A model generated the notes under the pieces. That model was not told the origin of the DNA. It was given only the letters and a program-made list of their open reading frames with translations, and ran no database searches. The position numbers and the translations under genes were made by a program. This document shows, piece by piece, positions 21,902-32,084 of a stretch of DNA of 64,000 bases. Origin of the DNA: SAR86 cluster bacterium AG-313-N18 (GTDB lineage Bacteria > Pseudomonadota > Gammaproteobacteria > Magnimaribacterales > D2472); assembly GCA_003283765.1 (NCBI GenBank), contig QBVY01000002.1, positions 1 to 64,000 on the forward strand, in the 5' to 3' direction. The number at the start of each line of letters is the position of its first letter. Within the stretch, counting starts at the first letter, position 1.

Positions 21902-22526
21902 TCATAGATATTTACAAGCATCGTTATTTTCTTTTTGTATCCATGCCGTATTGTTTTTATACATTTATGGAACTTTTGATTCTAATACCTCTCAGACACT
22001 TTTAATATCAAAGCCTCTTCAAATAGAGCTGAGGTTTGATTTACCCTCTCAAGACTCAAAAGAGCAAATCCCAACTGCCTCTGAGACAATAGCAACTCCA
22101 GTGGACCAAGCCTCTCAAGATATTGTCTATTCCAAAGCCACTGATTTCATTCAAGATAAACAAAATAATGCGTTCATAGAATCTAGTATAGCTAACCTCT
22201 TATCAGAGGAGAGTGAGATTGAGTTGGATAGAGATAAACAAGAAATTTCAATGTATGCTCAAAAAATTATTGCCACCATAGAGAGCGCTTGGATGAAACC
22301 TAGAAATATTCCTAAGGATTTAGTTGTAAATTTAAGGCTTAAAATTCGTTCTTCAGGAAGGATTATAGGTGTGGACCTTCTTAAGAGTAGTGGTAATATC
22401 AGATTTGATAATTCAGCTCTTCAAGCTGTAAGGAGAGTAGAGACTTTTAGTTTTTTTAATTCAATCCCAAAAAATTTATATGAGAGTGAGTTTCAAATAA
22501 TTTCCATAAGCTTCAATCCGTCATGA
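21891..22526 (+). CDS. tolA: Short TolA-like protein (TonB/TolA C-terminal domain)
   Basis: N-term TM, MYAQKIIATIESAWMKPRNIPKDLVVNLRLKIRSSGRIIGVDLLKSSGNIRFDNSALQAV; position between tolR and tolB. Confidence 0.85.
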   Translation: MIANHRYLQASLFSFCIHAVLFLYIYGTFDSNTSQTLLISKPLQIELRFDLPSQDSKEQIPTASETIATPVDQASQDIVYSKATDFIQDKQNNAFIESSIANLLSEESEIELDRDKQEISMYAQKIIATIESAWMKPRNIPKDLVVNLRLKIRSSGRIIGVDLLKSSGNIRFDNSALQAVRRVETFSFFNSIPKNLYESEFQIISISFNPS

Positions 22527-23809
22527 AAAAAAATTTAGTATTAGCTGCCATATTACTTTTTCCAACTGTGAGTTACGCAGAGCTTTTTTTAGAAATTACA
22601 AAGGGCTCTGAGGACCCATTTAAAGTAGCAATGATTCCATTTGAAGGCAATAGTAGAGTTTCAAAGCAACTTAATAACATCATGCGAAATGACTTAATTC
22701 GCACAGGAGAATTTGCAATTCTTGATGAAGAATTATTATTGCCTGTAAAAATGATTGAGGATGAGTTAGTTTTTAATGATTGGAAATTACTCGGCATGGA
22801 TTATTTGGTTACTGGAACAATTGTAAATTTAAATAATTCCTTAGATATTAATTATGAAATCTATGATATTCACAAAAAGAGAAAAGTTCGAAGTTCAAAA
22901 GTTTTTGGTATCCCTAATCAAATTAGACAGCTTGCTCACTACACTAGCGATGGAATCTATGAGTCAATAACAGGGATTAAAGGTATTGCTGCAACTAGGT
23001 TGTTGTATGTCAATGAAATAAAAGATCCTAAACAAACTTCTATATACAAACTTATGTTGGCTGATTCAGACGGGGCTAATGAAAAAATTCTTTTATCAAG
23101 TTCTGAACCTATTATATCTCCGTCATGGTCACCAGATGGAAAAAGAGTTGCATACGTATCCTTTGAAACAGGTATCGCAAAAGTTTTTATACAAGAAATA
23201 TCTTCTGGAAAAAGAGAGGCTGTACTATCAAAAGATACTCAGATTAGCTCTCCCTCATGGTCACCTGATGGAAAATATCTATCTTTGACTCTTTATCAAG
23301 ACGGAAATGCAGAAATTTATATTTTAAGGTTGCGCGATCGAACTTTAACCAGGATGACTAACCAATATGCAATTGATACAGAGTCATCATGGTCACCCAA
23401 AGGCAATAAAATTTTGTTTACAAGCGGTCGCTCTGGTTCGCCTCAAATTTATGAGTTAGATCTAAGAAAATTAAATCCAAAAGCTAAGCGTATTTCATTC
23501 GATGGGACATATAATGCAAAAGCTTCATATCTTCCAAAGGAGGAGGGAATTATCTTTGTTCATCGATCTACTGATGGTTTATTTCACATCGCTTTAAAAT
23601 ATAAAAAAGAAAATTTTATAAGAGTTTTAACTGAAGCAAAGATGGATGAATCACCTAGTGTTGCTCCTAACGGTAATATGGTAATCTATGGGATTAAAGA
23701 AGAAAATCTGAGTATGCTAGCTGGTTTTAGTCTGAGCGGTGCAAAGTTTAAATTACCCGCATCAAATGGTGAGGTCAGAGAACCTGCTTGGTCAAATTTT
23801 TTAAGATAA
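22523..23809 (+). CDS. tolB: TolB
   Basis: Signal peptide, repeated SPSWSPDGKR beta-propeller motifs. Confidence 0.95.
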   Translation: MKKNLVLAAILLFPTVSYAELFLEITKGSEDPFKVAMIPFEGNSRVSKQLNNIMRNDLIRTGEFAILDEELLLPVKMIEDELVFNDWKLLGMDYLVTGTIVNLNNSLDINYEIYDIHKKRKVRSSKVFGIPNQIRQLAHYTSDGIYESITGIKGIAATRLLYVNEIKDPKQTSIYKLMLADSDGANEKILLSSSEPIISPSWSPDGKRVAYVSFETGIAKVFIQEISSGKREAVLSKDTQISSPSWSPDGKYLSLTLYQDGNAEIYILRLRDRTLTRMTNQYAIDTESSWSPKGNKILFTSGRSGSPQIYELDLRKLNPKAKRISFDGTYNAKASYLPKEEGIIFVHRSTDGLFHIALKYKKENFIRVLTEAKMDESPSVAPNGNMVIYGIKEENLSMLAGFSLSGAKFKLPASNGEVREPAWSNFLR

Positions 23810-23831
23810 TATTTATAATGGAGCAATTATT

Positions 23832-24305
23832 ATGAGCAAATCAATTAATTCACTTTTTACTTTATTAACATTAATAATTTTTACTGCTTGTAGCTCTGTT
23901 CAGGTAACAGAAGAGGCAGTTGCAGACCAAAGTGTTGCTGGAGTCTCCATCACATCAAAATCTTCAGCTACCCAGGCAGTACTTGCAAATGCTGTAGTTT
24001 ACTTTGAGTATGATCAATTCAATCTTACTTCTAAATCAATACAAGCATTAAAAGGTGTCACTGAGCTTATGAAAAGAAATGCAAAGATTACAATTTCAAT
24101 TGAGGGTCATGCTGATGAAAGGGGCACCAGGGAATATAATTTAGCCTTAGGTCAAAGGAGATCTGAATCTGTTACTAATTATTTGGTCGCAAATGGAATT
24201 AATAGAAATAGACTAATCACAAAAAGCTATGGAGAGGAAAGACCATTATCTTTGGGCTCGAATGATACAGCCTGGTCAAAAAACAGAAGAGTTGAGATCA
24301 AGTAG
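23832..24305 (+). CDS. pal: Peptidoglycan-associated lipoprotein Pal
   Basis: Lipobox TACSS; OmpA-like ISIEGHADERGTREYNLALGQRRSESV. Confidence 0.95.
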   Translation: MSKSINSLFTLLTLIIFTACSSVQVTEEAVADQSVAGVSITSKSSATQAVLANAVVYFEYDQFNLTSKSIQALKGVTELMKRNAKITISIEGHADERGTREYNLALGQRRSESVTNYLVANGINRNRLITKSYGEERPLSLGSNDTAWSKNRRVEIK

Positions 24306-24317
24306 TTTTCTTTTTGA

Positions 24318-24953
24318 ATGAAAAGGTTTTTTGCTGCACTTCTTTTGGTGCCTCTTCACATCTATTCTCAAGAAGTCGACGCTCCCGATATTCTCTTCCT
24401 AAAGATACAAGAGCTTGAAGGTGAGCTTGCCAGCTTGAGAAGTGAGCTTGAATCTCAAGCCTACTTAATCGAAAAATTATTAAATGAAGACTTTAATCAA
24501 ACAGAGAACGATATTCTTTCAGATACAAAAATTGTCTCCGAAGTAAGTACATTTAGATTTGAAGGAATTAATGATGGTAAAAGTATTGATGAGGTTTATG
24601 ATCAAGCAATCTTTGAGTTAAATGAAAAAGATTTCCAGGCTGCTAAACAATCTTTTAATTATTTAGCCAATAAATTTAACGATGAGAAGAAAATTCCACT
24701 CAGTTTATTTTGGCTTGGAGAGATTTCATTATTAGAATCTAATCTTGAAGAAAGCGAAAAGTTTTTTCAAAGACTGGCCTCGGACTTTCCCGATCATTGG
24801 AGAACTCCACTTGCTCATAAAAAAATTGGTGATATTTTAATGATGTCAGGCGAGCTTAGCGCCGCAAAAATTAAATACCAGTTTGTTGTTCAAACATTTC
24901 CTGAGAATGCTGCCTCTTCATTAGCCTTGCAGTTATTAGAAAATATGGAATAA
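24318..24953 (+). CDS. cpoB: Cell division coordinator CpoB (YbgF)
   Basis: Coiled coil then TPR region; follows pal. Confidence 0.85.
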   Translation: MKRFFAALLLVPLHIYSQEVDAPDILFLKIQELEGELASLRSELESQAYLIEKLLNEDFNQTENDILSDTKIVSEVSTFRFEGINDGKSIDEVYDQAIFELNEKDFQAAKQSFNYLANKFNDEKKIPLSLFWLGEISLLESNLEESEKFFQRLASDFPDHWRTPLAHKKIGDILMMSGELSAAKIKYQFVVQTFPENAASSLALQLLENME

Positions 24954-24980
24954 TCACACTTTTTTATGGAATCCTATTTT

Positions 24981-25056
24981 GGGTCGCTAGCTCAGCTGGT
25001 AGAGCAGTTCGCTTTTAACGAATTGGTCACAGGTTCGAATCCTGTGCGACCCACCA
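24981..25056 (+). tRNA. tRNA-Lys (anticodon TTT), CCA encoded
   Basis: GGGTCGCTAGCTCAGCTGGTAGAGCAGTTCGCTTTTAACGAATTGGTCACAGGTTCGAATCCTGTGCGACCCACCA, cloverleaf readable by eye. Confidence 0.96.
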
Positions 25057-25079
25057 ACCCTTCAGTTAACTAATGATAA

Positions 25080-26342
25080 ATGTCGATATTAACTAGCTTT
25101 ATAAAAAACTCTTTCAAGAGACTTTCTTTATCATTTACTACAGAATCTGCGCTTGCAAGTTTTTTCTTTTTTTTGGTTTTGTGCTCTTGGTATATCTTGC
25201 GACCTGTTAGAAATGAAATGGCCGTTCAGAACTCAGAAATACTGCCATACCTTTTGGCTGTTGGAGCTTTTGTAATGTTACTCTTGAATCCAATTTATTC
25301 ATGGCTTGCTTCAAGAAGAAATTTAAAAGGAGTATTGGTTGGATGCTACTCATTTTTTATTCTTAATTTGTTGATATTTATCCTTTTGTGGGAATTTTTT
25401 AACCTATCTTCTGCAATCTGGCTAAGTCAAATCTTTTATATTTGGTGCAACGTATATTCTTTTTTTGTAGTTTCTATTTTTTGGGTCGTGATAATTAACT
25501 TATTTCGTGGAGATGGAGCTGCAAATGTTTTTGGGGTGATTGCCGCGGGCGGATCATTAGGTGCATTTCTTGGTTCAGAGATTTCTAAGCAATTAGCATC
25601 AACATTCAATGAATCAGGCATTATTTTCTTTACATCAATTTCAATTATTTTCTTAATGCTGGCATTGGTAACAGGTTTAATTCTACTGAAGAGATTTGTA
25701 TCTGTAGAAGGCATAGATGAGGCTGCTGGTGGAACAAGTTTCGATGCTCTAAAAAATCTTATTTCCTTATCTCAAATTAGATCTATAGGCTTGTATATGT
25801 ATCTTTGGACTGCAATGATGACCATCCACTGGGTTACTTCAATTGATATAGTAAATGCATGGTCTTCAGATGGTGGAAATAGAATTGTTTTCTTTAGCAA
25901 TATAGAACAATCAGTCACAATACTTACTTTGCTTACCCAATTTTTCCTAACCTCAACAATCATAAGATTTGCTGGACCCAAAAATATTTTAATGTTCTAT
26001 GGGTTTTTATTTATGGGAGCATTTATTGGTTATTACCTAAACCCTTCGATTGGTTATGTTTTCTTTATCACTATTATTTTAAGACTATTTGAGTATGGTG
26101 TTAATAAACCAACCAGAGAGGTTGTTTTTAGTTATTTAAAAAGGACAGATAGGTATAAGTCTACTGTTATGGTTGATACATTCTTGGTAAGAATGGGAGA
26201 TTTTTCGGGCAGTGGATTTATTCTTATTTCAAAATCCTTTGGAATGATTTTTTCGCAAGTACCATTGCTAGCAATTCCATTTGCTGGATGTTTGGCAGCA
26301 CTTGGATATAAGATTCCGCCAAATGAAAAAATGAGCTCCTAG
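25080..26342 (+). CDS. NTP/NDP exchange transporter-like (ATP/ADP translocase/MFS-type) membrane protein
   Basis: CSWYILRPVRNEMAVQNSEILPYLLAVGAF...FGVIAAGGSLGAFLGS, about 12 TM segments. Confidence 0.6.
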   Translation: MSILTSFIKNSFKRLSLSFTTESALASFFFFLVLCSWYILRPVRNEMAVQNSEILPYLLAVGAFVMLLLNPIYSWLASRRNLKGVLVGCYSFFILNLLIFILLWEFFNLSSAIWLSQIFYIWCNVYSFFVVSIFWVVIINLFRGDGAANVFGVIAAGGSLGAFLGSEISKQLASTFNESGIIFFTSISIIFLMLALVTGLILLKRFVSVEGIDEAAGGTSFDALKNLISLSQIRSIGLYMYLWTAMMTIHWVTSIDIVNAWSSDGGNRIVFFSNIEQSVTILTLLTQFFLTSTIIRFAGPKNILMFYGFLFMGAFIGYYLNPSIGYVFFITIILRLFEYGVNKPTREVVFSYLKRTDRYKSTVMVDTFLVRMGDFSGSGFILISKSFGMIFSQVPLLAIPFAGCLAALGYKIPPNEKMSS

Positions 26343-27769
26343 AAGCTCCTTCTTTTACCTAGTCTTTCTTTGGCAAATTTTATCTTGGTCATAATGGTTT
26401 CTGAAGTTTGAAAGGAATTGCCTGAAAGACTCAATGCAAATTGAAACTGATTTAGAGCATTATCAAAGTCTCCAATCAATGTGTAATATTCACCTCGACT
26501 GAGATGATATCCAACAATGTTTTTCCCAGCCCGCTGGACTTCAGATAATTGCTTCCATAAACCTGGATTACGATTTTTGCTGATTAAAAGATCTCTTAAA
26601 ATCTCTTCAGCTTTAATAAATTCTTTTTTAGACGTTAAAATTTTGGCTTTAACAATTGATGCGGGGTAGTTTCCTGGAGAAATATTAAGCACTTGTTCGA
26701 TGTTCTTTTGAGCCTCGCTGAACCTTTGACCAGATAATAAAATTTCAGATTTTGTGATGTTTAAAATTAAATTTTTTGAAAATTTGACTAATATCTTATT
26801 CATTACTTCCAATGCTTTATCAGTTTGCCCATTAGATTGAAGTGCGGTTATGTATGCATATTTGTTTTCATTGGTTGGAATATCATTATACAATTTTTCA
26901 AAGTATCTGACCGCAGCCTGAGGGGATAATGAGTTATATCTTGCTTTTAATCTCCCTTTTATGAATTCAAAGTTGATTGTATTTTTTTTACCACCAGTAA
27001 ATTCGATTTGATCCGCAGCATTAAAAGCGTCACTTACCCTGGAGGATGTAATAGGGTGGGTTAATAAAAATTCTGGAGGGTTGTCTCCAGCTAATTTTCT
27101 TACTTTAGCCATATTTTCAAACATTTGACCCATACCTGCTGGATCATAACCTGCAGCTATAAGATTATTAAAGCCATATCTATCTGCCTCTCTTTCAAAA
27201 ATTCGGCTATACCTTAATTGCTGTTGCTGTAATGCTGCAGGCCCAGTGATGAAAGCTGTTGGATTGTTCGAGATAATAGCTAATGCTATTGCTGATACCA
27301 TAACGAGTGATGAAGCAAGATTAGTATCTCTTCCTCGCAAAACATTTCTTGCAAAATGTCTTTGACTTAAATGAGCGAGTTCATGACCCAAAACAGATGC
27401 TAGCTGTGCTTCATTTCCTGCATTCAAAAATAAACCACCATTTACTCCAATAACTCCTCCAGGAGCAGCAAATGCATTAAGTGACTTTTCGTCTATTAAT
27501 ACGATAGTAAACTGCCTATCTTTAACTTGAGACGTTTCAGAAAGTTTATATATAAGTAACTCGGTGTATTCTTGAATGATTGGATCGTCAATTAAAGGAG
27601 CTTGAGCATATACTTGCTCCAAAAAACCCTGACCCAATATCCTTTCCTGTTCTAAGGAAATAACACCGGATACTCGATCACCTAAATTTGGTAAATTCAG
27701 ATCTTTTTCTTGTGAAAAGACAAATTGGGATATAAGCAAGAAAATAAAGAAAGGGCGTTGGACTAACAT
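26339..27769 (-). CDS. bepA: Periplasmic M48-family metalloprotease with TPRs, BepA-like
   Basis: VLGHELAHLSQRHFARN (HExxH); FEREADRYGFNNLIAAGYDPAGM. Confidence 0.88.
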   Translation of the reverse strand: MLVQRPFFIFLLISQFVFSQEKDLNLPNLGDRVSGVISLEQERILGQGFLEQVYAQAPLIDDPIIQEYTELLIYKLSETSQVKDRQFTIVLIDEKSLNAFAAPGGVIGVNGGLFLNAGNEAQLASVLGHELAHLSQRHFARNVLRGRDTNLASSLVMVSAIALAIISNNPTAFITGPAALQQQQLRYSRIFEREADRYGFNNLIAAGYDPAGMGQMFENMAKVRKLAGDNPPEFLLTHPITSSRVSDAFNAADQIEFTGGKKNTINFEFIKGRLKARYNSLSPQAAVRYFEKLYNDIPTNENKYAYITALQSNGQTDKALEVMNKILVKFSKNLILNITKSEILLSGQRFSEAQKNIEQVLNISPGNYPASIVKAKILTSKKEFIKAEEILRDLLISKNRNPGLWKQLSEVQRAGKNIVGYHLSRGEYYTLIGDFDNALNQFQFALSLSGNSFQTSETIMTKIKFAKERLGKRRSF

Positions 27770-27857
27770 ATGTTTATTATTTCAATTGCTATGAAGCTTA
27801 CACTATTGATTGTTTTCAATTAACATATCATTTCTAAGACAAAATTAAATATAAAAA

Positions 27858-28913
27858 GTGCTAGAAGATATAAATAATTTATTTAAAAAAATTTTTTCTA
27901 ATGAGGAGACCTTGGTATTTGCATTGTTGCTTACCATTGGTTTTTTAATTATATTTTTTTTAGGCAACATTTTAACTCCTTTTTTAATGAGTTTAATTTT
28001 TGCATATTTGCTCATAGGGATGCAGAAGCGTCTTGAACAATATGGATTAAACAGCACAATTGCGCTAATACTTACGTATAGTTTTTTCTTATTAATTGGT
28101 ATTGCATTGATGGTCTGGTTGGGTCCCTTGGTTTATCAGCAGCTCCAGTCATTGATATTAGAAATTCCTAAATGGGTTAATTCATTTATGGTATTTGTGC
28201 AAAATGTTCCCGAAAACTATCCTGAATTGGTCTCTTCAGATCAAATTACAGCATTTTTGCAAAGCCTATCCGGCCAAATTACATCAATTTCCCAGGATTT
28301 TCTAAAAGCTTCAATTGCCGGTATTCAAAATACTGTAACAATCGCTATTAATTTAATTTTACTCCCAATTCTTGTTTTCTTTTTTTTATTTGACAGAGAT
28401 TCAATAATTAGTGGTTTTTTAAGTATTTTGCCTAAAGAGAGAGCAATGCTTCAAAACGTTTGGGTTGAGATGGATGACCAGTTGAGCAATTATGCAAGAG
28501 GAAAGGCGATTGAAATTATAATTGTTGGCCTAGCAGCAGCTATTCTTTTTATGTATTTTGATTTGCAATACATAGCTCTTTTATCTGTGCTGGTTGGATT
28601 TTCAGTTTTGATACCTTTCTTAGGGGCCTTTATTGTGACTTTACCAGTTGCTGCATTAGGCTTACTTCAGTTTGGTTTGAGTTTTGATTTTTGGGTTTTA
28701 ATGGGAGCTTATGTGGTCTTGCAAATCCTTGATGGGTATTTATTAGTGCCTTTGCTTTTTTCTGATGCAGTTAAACTTCATCCAGTTATAATAATGTTGG
28801 CAGTTTTTGTATTCGGTGCAATTTTTGGTTTTTGGGGCATATTTTTTGCCATACCAATAGCTACTTTGATCAAGGCGATATGGAATTCATGGCCAGAAAA
28901 CTTACCTAACTAA
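27858..28913 (+). CDS. AI-2E family transporter / PerM-like permease
   Basis: Polytopic protein with FLGAFIVTLPVAALGLLQFG...LVPLLFSDAVKLHPVIIMLAVFVFGAIFGFWG. Confidence 0.88.
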   Translation: MLEDINNLFKKIFSNEETLVFALLLTIGFLIIFFLGNILTPFLMSLIFAYLLIGMQKRLEQYGLNSTIALILTYSFFLLIGIALMVWLGPLVYQQLQSLILEIPKWVNSFMVFVQNVPENYPELVSSDQITAFLQSLSGQITSISQDFLKASIAGIQNTVTIAINLILLPILVFFFLFDRDSIISGFLSILPKERAMLQNVWVEMDDQLSNYARGKAIEIIIVGLAAAILFMYFDLQYIALLSVLVGFSVLIPFLGAFIVTLPVAALGLLQFGLSFDFWVLMGAYVVLQILDGYLLVPLLFSDAVKLHPVIIMLAVFVFGAIFGFWGIFFAIPIATLIKAIWNSWPENLPN

Positions 28914-28914
28914 A

Positions 28915-29391
28915 CTAACCAATCAACTCCTTAGCAGTATCAAGCACCTCTTGAACATGTCCTTTGACTTTTACTGTCCTCCATTCCTTCAAGACCTTTC
29001 CTTTAGCACTTATAAGAAATGTACTCCGATCTACACCCATGTATTCTCTTCCATACATTGATTTCAATTTCATAACATCAAAAGCTTTACATACCTTTTC
29101 GTCAGGATCAGATAAAAGCTCAAACGGAAAGTTTTGTTTAGACTTAAAATTTTCATGAGATTTAATTGATTCTCTTGAGACACCCAATATCTCAGTATTT
29201 AATTTCTTAAATTTTTTGTAGCAATCTCTAAATTCTTGTCCTTCAGTAGTGCATCCAGGAGTGGAGTCTTTTGGATAAAAATAAATTACAACATTTTTAT
29301 TTTTATAGGTCTCATTGGATACAATTTGATCGCTGGTTGCATCAGCTTTAAACTTTGGGCAGTTCTTTCCTTCTAAATTTTTAGCCATCAT
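28915..29391 (-). CDS. bcp: Peroxiredoxin Bcp/PrxQ
   Basis: VVIYFYPKDSTPGCTTEGQEFRD. Confidence 0.94.
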   Translation of the reverse strand: MMAKNLEGKNCPKFKADATSDQIVSNETYKNKNVVIYFYPKDSTPGCTTEGQEFRDCYKKFKKLNTEILGVSRESIKSHENFKSKQNFPFELLSDPDEKVCKAFDVMKLKSMYGREYMGVDRSTFLISAKGKVLKEWRTVKVKGHVQEVLDTAKELIG

Positions 29392-29437
29392 TTCCTTAAA
29401 AAAAAGTGTATAGTTTCATTTTTTACTGAAAACATTC

Positions 29438-30337
29438 ATGATGCAACCCCTTCAAGGCAGTTTCGTAGCTCTAGTTACTCCGATGTCAACAAATGGAAGC
29501 TTGGATCTTAATGCTCTAGAAGGATTGATAGAATGGCATATTGAATCAGGAACCGATGGCATAGTCTCTGTTGGAACAACTGGCGAATCAGCAACAGTTA
29601 GCGTTCCAGAACATCTTGAGATTATGGAAAAAACTATTGAATTTGTTGATCGAAGAGTTCCTGTGATTGCTGGTACTGGGGGCAATTCAACACAGGAGGC
29701 AGTTGAGCTTACACAAAAAGCCTCAGAACTTGGAGCTGACTATGTTCTTATAGTCACTCCTTACTATAATAAGCCTAATCAAGAGGGCCTTTATCAGCAT
29801 TTTATTAAAATTGCAGATTCAGTTGATATTCCACAGATACTTTACAATGTTCCATCTCGTACAGCATGTGATCTTAGGCCTGAAACTGTAATGAGACTGG
29901 CCAACCATCAGAATATTATTGGAATCAAAGAGGCGCTAGATAGCTCTGAACGATTTTCAGAGCTCATAAGAATATCTCGGACTATTGCTGATCAAAAAAA
30001 CTTTTCAGTTTTTTCTGGTGATGATCCTTCATTTAATTCCTTTATGGCAAATGGAGGCGATGGAGTGATTTCTGTAGCTGCAAACGTTGTTCCAAAGCAT
30101 ATCTCTCAAATTTGTTCTCTAAATTTAGCTGATCAATTTAATGATGCAGAGGAGCTAAATTCATTATTAAAAAATTTATATGAACTTTTGTTTATTGAAT
30201 CTAATCCAATACCTGTTAAGTGGATGTTAAATAAAATGGGAAGAATCCAGCCTGGCATCAGACTTCCTTTGATACCTTTTAATCAAGTTTTTCATGAGAA
30301 AACTGTAAATGAGATGATAAAATTAAAGTTAATATGA
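29438..30337 (+). CDS. dapA: 4-hydroxy-tetrahydrodipicolinate synthase
   Basis: GSFVALVTPM...GTTGESATVS...YYNKPNQEGLYQHF...YNVPSRTACDL. Confidence 0.96.
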   Translation: MMQPLQGSFVALVTPMSTNGSLDLNALEGLIEWHIESGTDGIVSVGTTGESATVSVPEHLEIMEKTIEFVDRRVPVIAGTGGNSTQEAVELTQKASELGADYVLIVTPYYNKPNQEGLYQHFIKIADSVDIPQILYNVPSRTACDLRPETVMRLANHQNIIGIKEALDSSERFSELIRISRTIADQKNFSVFSGDDPSFNSFMANGGDGVISVAANVVPKHISQICSLNLADQFNDAEELNSLLKNLYELLFIESNPIPVKWMLNKMGRIQPGIRLPLIPFNQVFHEKTVNEMIKLKLI

Positions 30338-31332
30338 AAGATTTAAAAAGCTCTTGTCTTTTAGCTATGCTAATTGGTGTCTCTTCTTGCTCATATATTT
30401 CTGGGCCAGAGGGGCTGTTTCCTGAAACAAAAGATAAATTTTTTGAAGAGAAGCTCTCTCCTGATCTTAAATTGCCATCTTCAGATGTCGCAATTAATAA
30501 AGATGATCATTATCCACCAATTAGTGATGGTATCCCTGCTGCAGAAATTCAAGATATCCCCGCGCCAAGACAAATATTCTCTTCAGGAGAATCAAATGAG
30601 GTGCAATTGAGGCGGCTTGGTGAGTTGATGTGGGTTTATGTTGAAACTCTTCCTTCTACCTCATGGCCAATCACTAAAAATTATTTTGAAGCCTCCTCAA
30701 TGTCCATAATAGAAGCAGATCCTGATGCCGGCACTATGCTTGTTAAATACTCTGATGCTCTAAACTTTAAAGTCACTATTGAACATGGAATTAAAGAGGC
30801 CTCAACAGAGGTTTTCCTATCCCTATACAATGAAGAGGAAGGTATTTCAGTTAAACAAGACCCTGAGTTTATCCAGCAAGAATTGGAAAAAATAGTACAA
30901 TTTTTTGCAAGTTCCGCATCCTCATTCTCTGGAACATCGTTAGCAGCTCAAAACTTAAATGATAGAAAGAAAGCAAAAATCTTTAATGTTAATGATCAAA
31001 CTATTATTGAGCTGAACCTTGGGTTTGATAGAGCTTGGTCAGCTGTTAGCAGAGCATTAGAGGCTGGAAATATTACTTCTAATGATATTGATAGAGATAA
31101 TGGAGTGTTCTTGGTCAGTTATTCTGTAGAGTCTGAAAACAACAGCTGGTTTTCTTTTTTAAATTTTAACAATGAAGAAAATAATGATTCGCTATTGCTT
31201 GGAGAATCGGCTGAATTTAGAATATTACTTGAATCAAAAAACGATAAAACTAATATTGTTGTTGAGTCGCTTGAAGGAGCCAAAGAAGAGGCTGAAGCTC
31301 TTTTATCCAAGATCAATGAACTACTGAGCTAA
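30334..31332 (+). CDS. bamC: Outer-membrane assembly lipoprotein BamC
   Basis: Lipobox VSSC; position dapA-bamC-purC; two BamC-like domains. Confidence 0.85.
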   Translation: MKDLKSSCLLAMLIGVSSCSYISGPEGLFPETKDKFFEEKLSPDLKLPSSDVAINKDDHYPPISDGIPAAEIQDIPAPRQIFSSGESNEVQLRRLGELMWVYVETLPSTSWPITKNYFEASSMSIIEADPDAGTMLVKYSDALNFKVTIEHGIKEASTEVFLSLYNEEEGISVKQDPEFIQQELEKIVQFFASSASSFSGTSLAAQNLNDRKKAKIFNVNDQTIIELNLGFDRAWSAVSRALEAGNITSNDIDRDNGVFLVSYSVESENNSWFSFLNFNNEENNDSLLLGESAEFRILLESKNDKTNIVVESLEGAKEEAEALLSKINELLS

Positions 31333-31338
31333 GGAATT

Positions 31339-32058
31339 ATGGAAAAAATATCTCAAATAACAACTGGCAAAGCTAAATCTTTATATACCACCAACGAGAC
31401 TGATCAATTAATTATGGAGTTCAGAGATGATACTTCTGCTTTTGATGGAAAAAAAATGGAAGCTCTTGATAATAAAGGCAAAGTTAATAATCAATTTAAT
31501 GCTTTTGTCATGGAGTTTTTAGCATCAAAAGGCATAGAAACACACTTTATTAAACTACTTTCCAATCATGAATCTTTAGTTTATAAACTTGAGATGTTTC
31601 CAATTGAGTGTGTTGTTAGAAATCGAGCTACAGGATCGCTTTGCAAAAGATTGGGAATTGAAGATGGATTGATACTTGATCCTCCATTATTTGAGTTCTT
31701 TTTAAAAGATGATGATTTAGGGGATCCGTTGATTAATGATCATCATATAGAGTCATTCGGCTGGGCAACTCAAGAAGATGCTGATGCTATGAGAGATTTA
31801 ACTCTTAAAATTAATGAGATTTTGGTTGAATTTTTTATGGAAGCCAATCTTATTTTAGTGGATTATAAATTGGAGTTTGGAAAATTTAAGGACAAGATGC
31901 TTCTTGCTGATGAATTTACTCCGGATGGCTGTCGTTTGTGGGATAAAGATACATTAACCAAAATGGATAAAGATAGATTTCGTCAAGACCTTGGAGATGT
32001 TATTGAAACATATGGAGAGGTGGGAGAACGTCTTGGAATGAAGATAAAACTTGACTAA
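31339..32058 (+). CDS. purC: SAICAR synthetase
   Basis: [30 protein letters not shown]...[17 protein letters not shown]. Confidence 0.96.
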   Translation: MEKISQITTGKAKSLYTTNETDQLIMEFRDDTSAFDGKKMEALDNKGKVNNQFNAFVMEFLASKGIETHFIKLLSNHESLVYKLEMFPIECVVRNRATGSLCKRLGIEDGLILDPPLFEFFLKDDDLGDPLINDHHIESFGWATQEDADAMRDLTLKINEILVEFFMEANLILVDYKLEFGKFKDKMLLADEFTPDGCRLWDKDTLTKMDKDRFRQDLGDVIETYGEVGERLGMKIKLD

Positions 32059-32071
32059 ATAACTCAGGTAT
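32047..32071 (+). promoter_or_regulatory. Putative type-1 IscR binding site AAACTTGACTAAATAACTCAGGTAT upstream of iscR
   Basis: Close to recalled IscR consensus (ATACTTGACTAAATTAGTCAGGTAT-like); contains TTGACT -35 (32051-32056), 16 bp spacer, GATAAT (32073-32078). Confidence 0.75.
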
Positions 32072-32084
32072 TGATAATACCTGC

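Noticed and set aside
24981-25056. tRNA-Lys as a genomic-island attachment site
   Set aside because: No duplicated tRNA 3' end, integrase or island-like content seen downstream.
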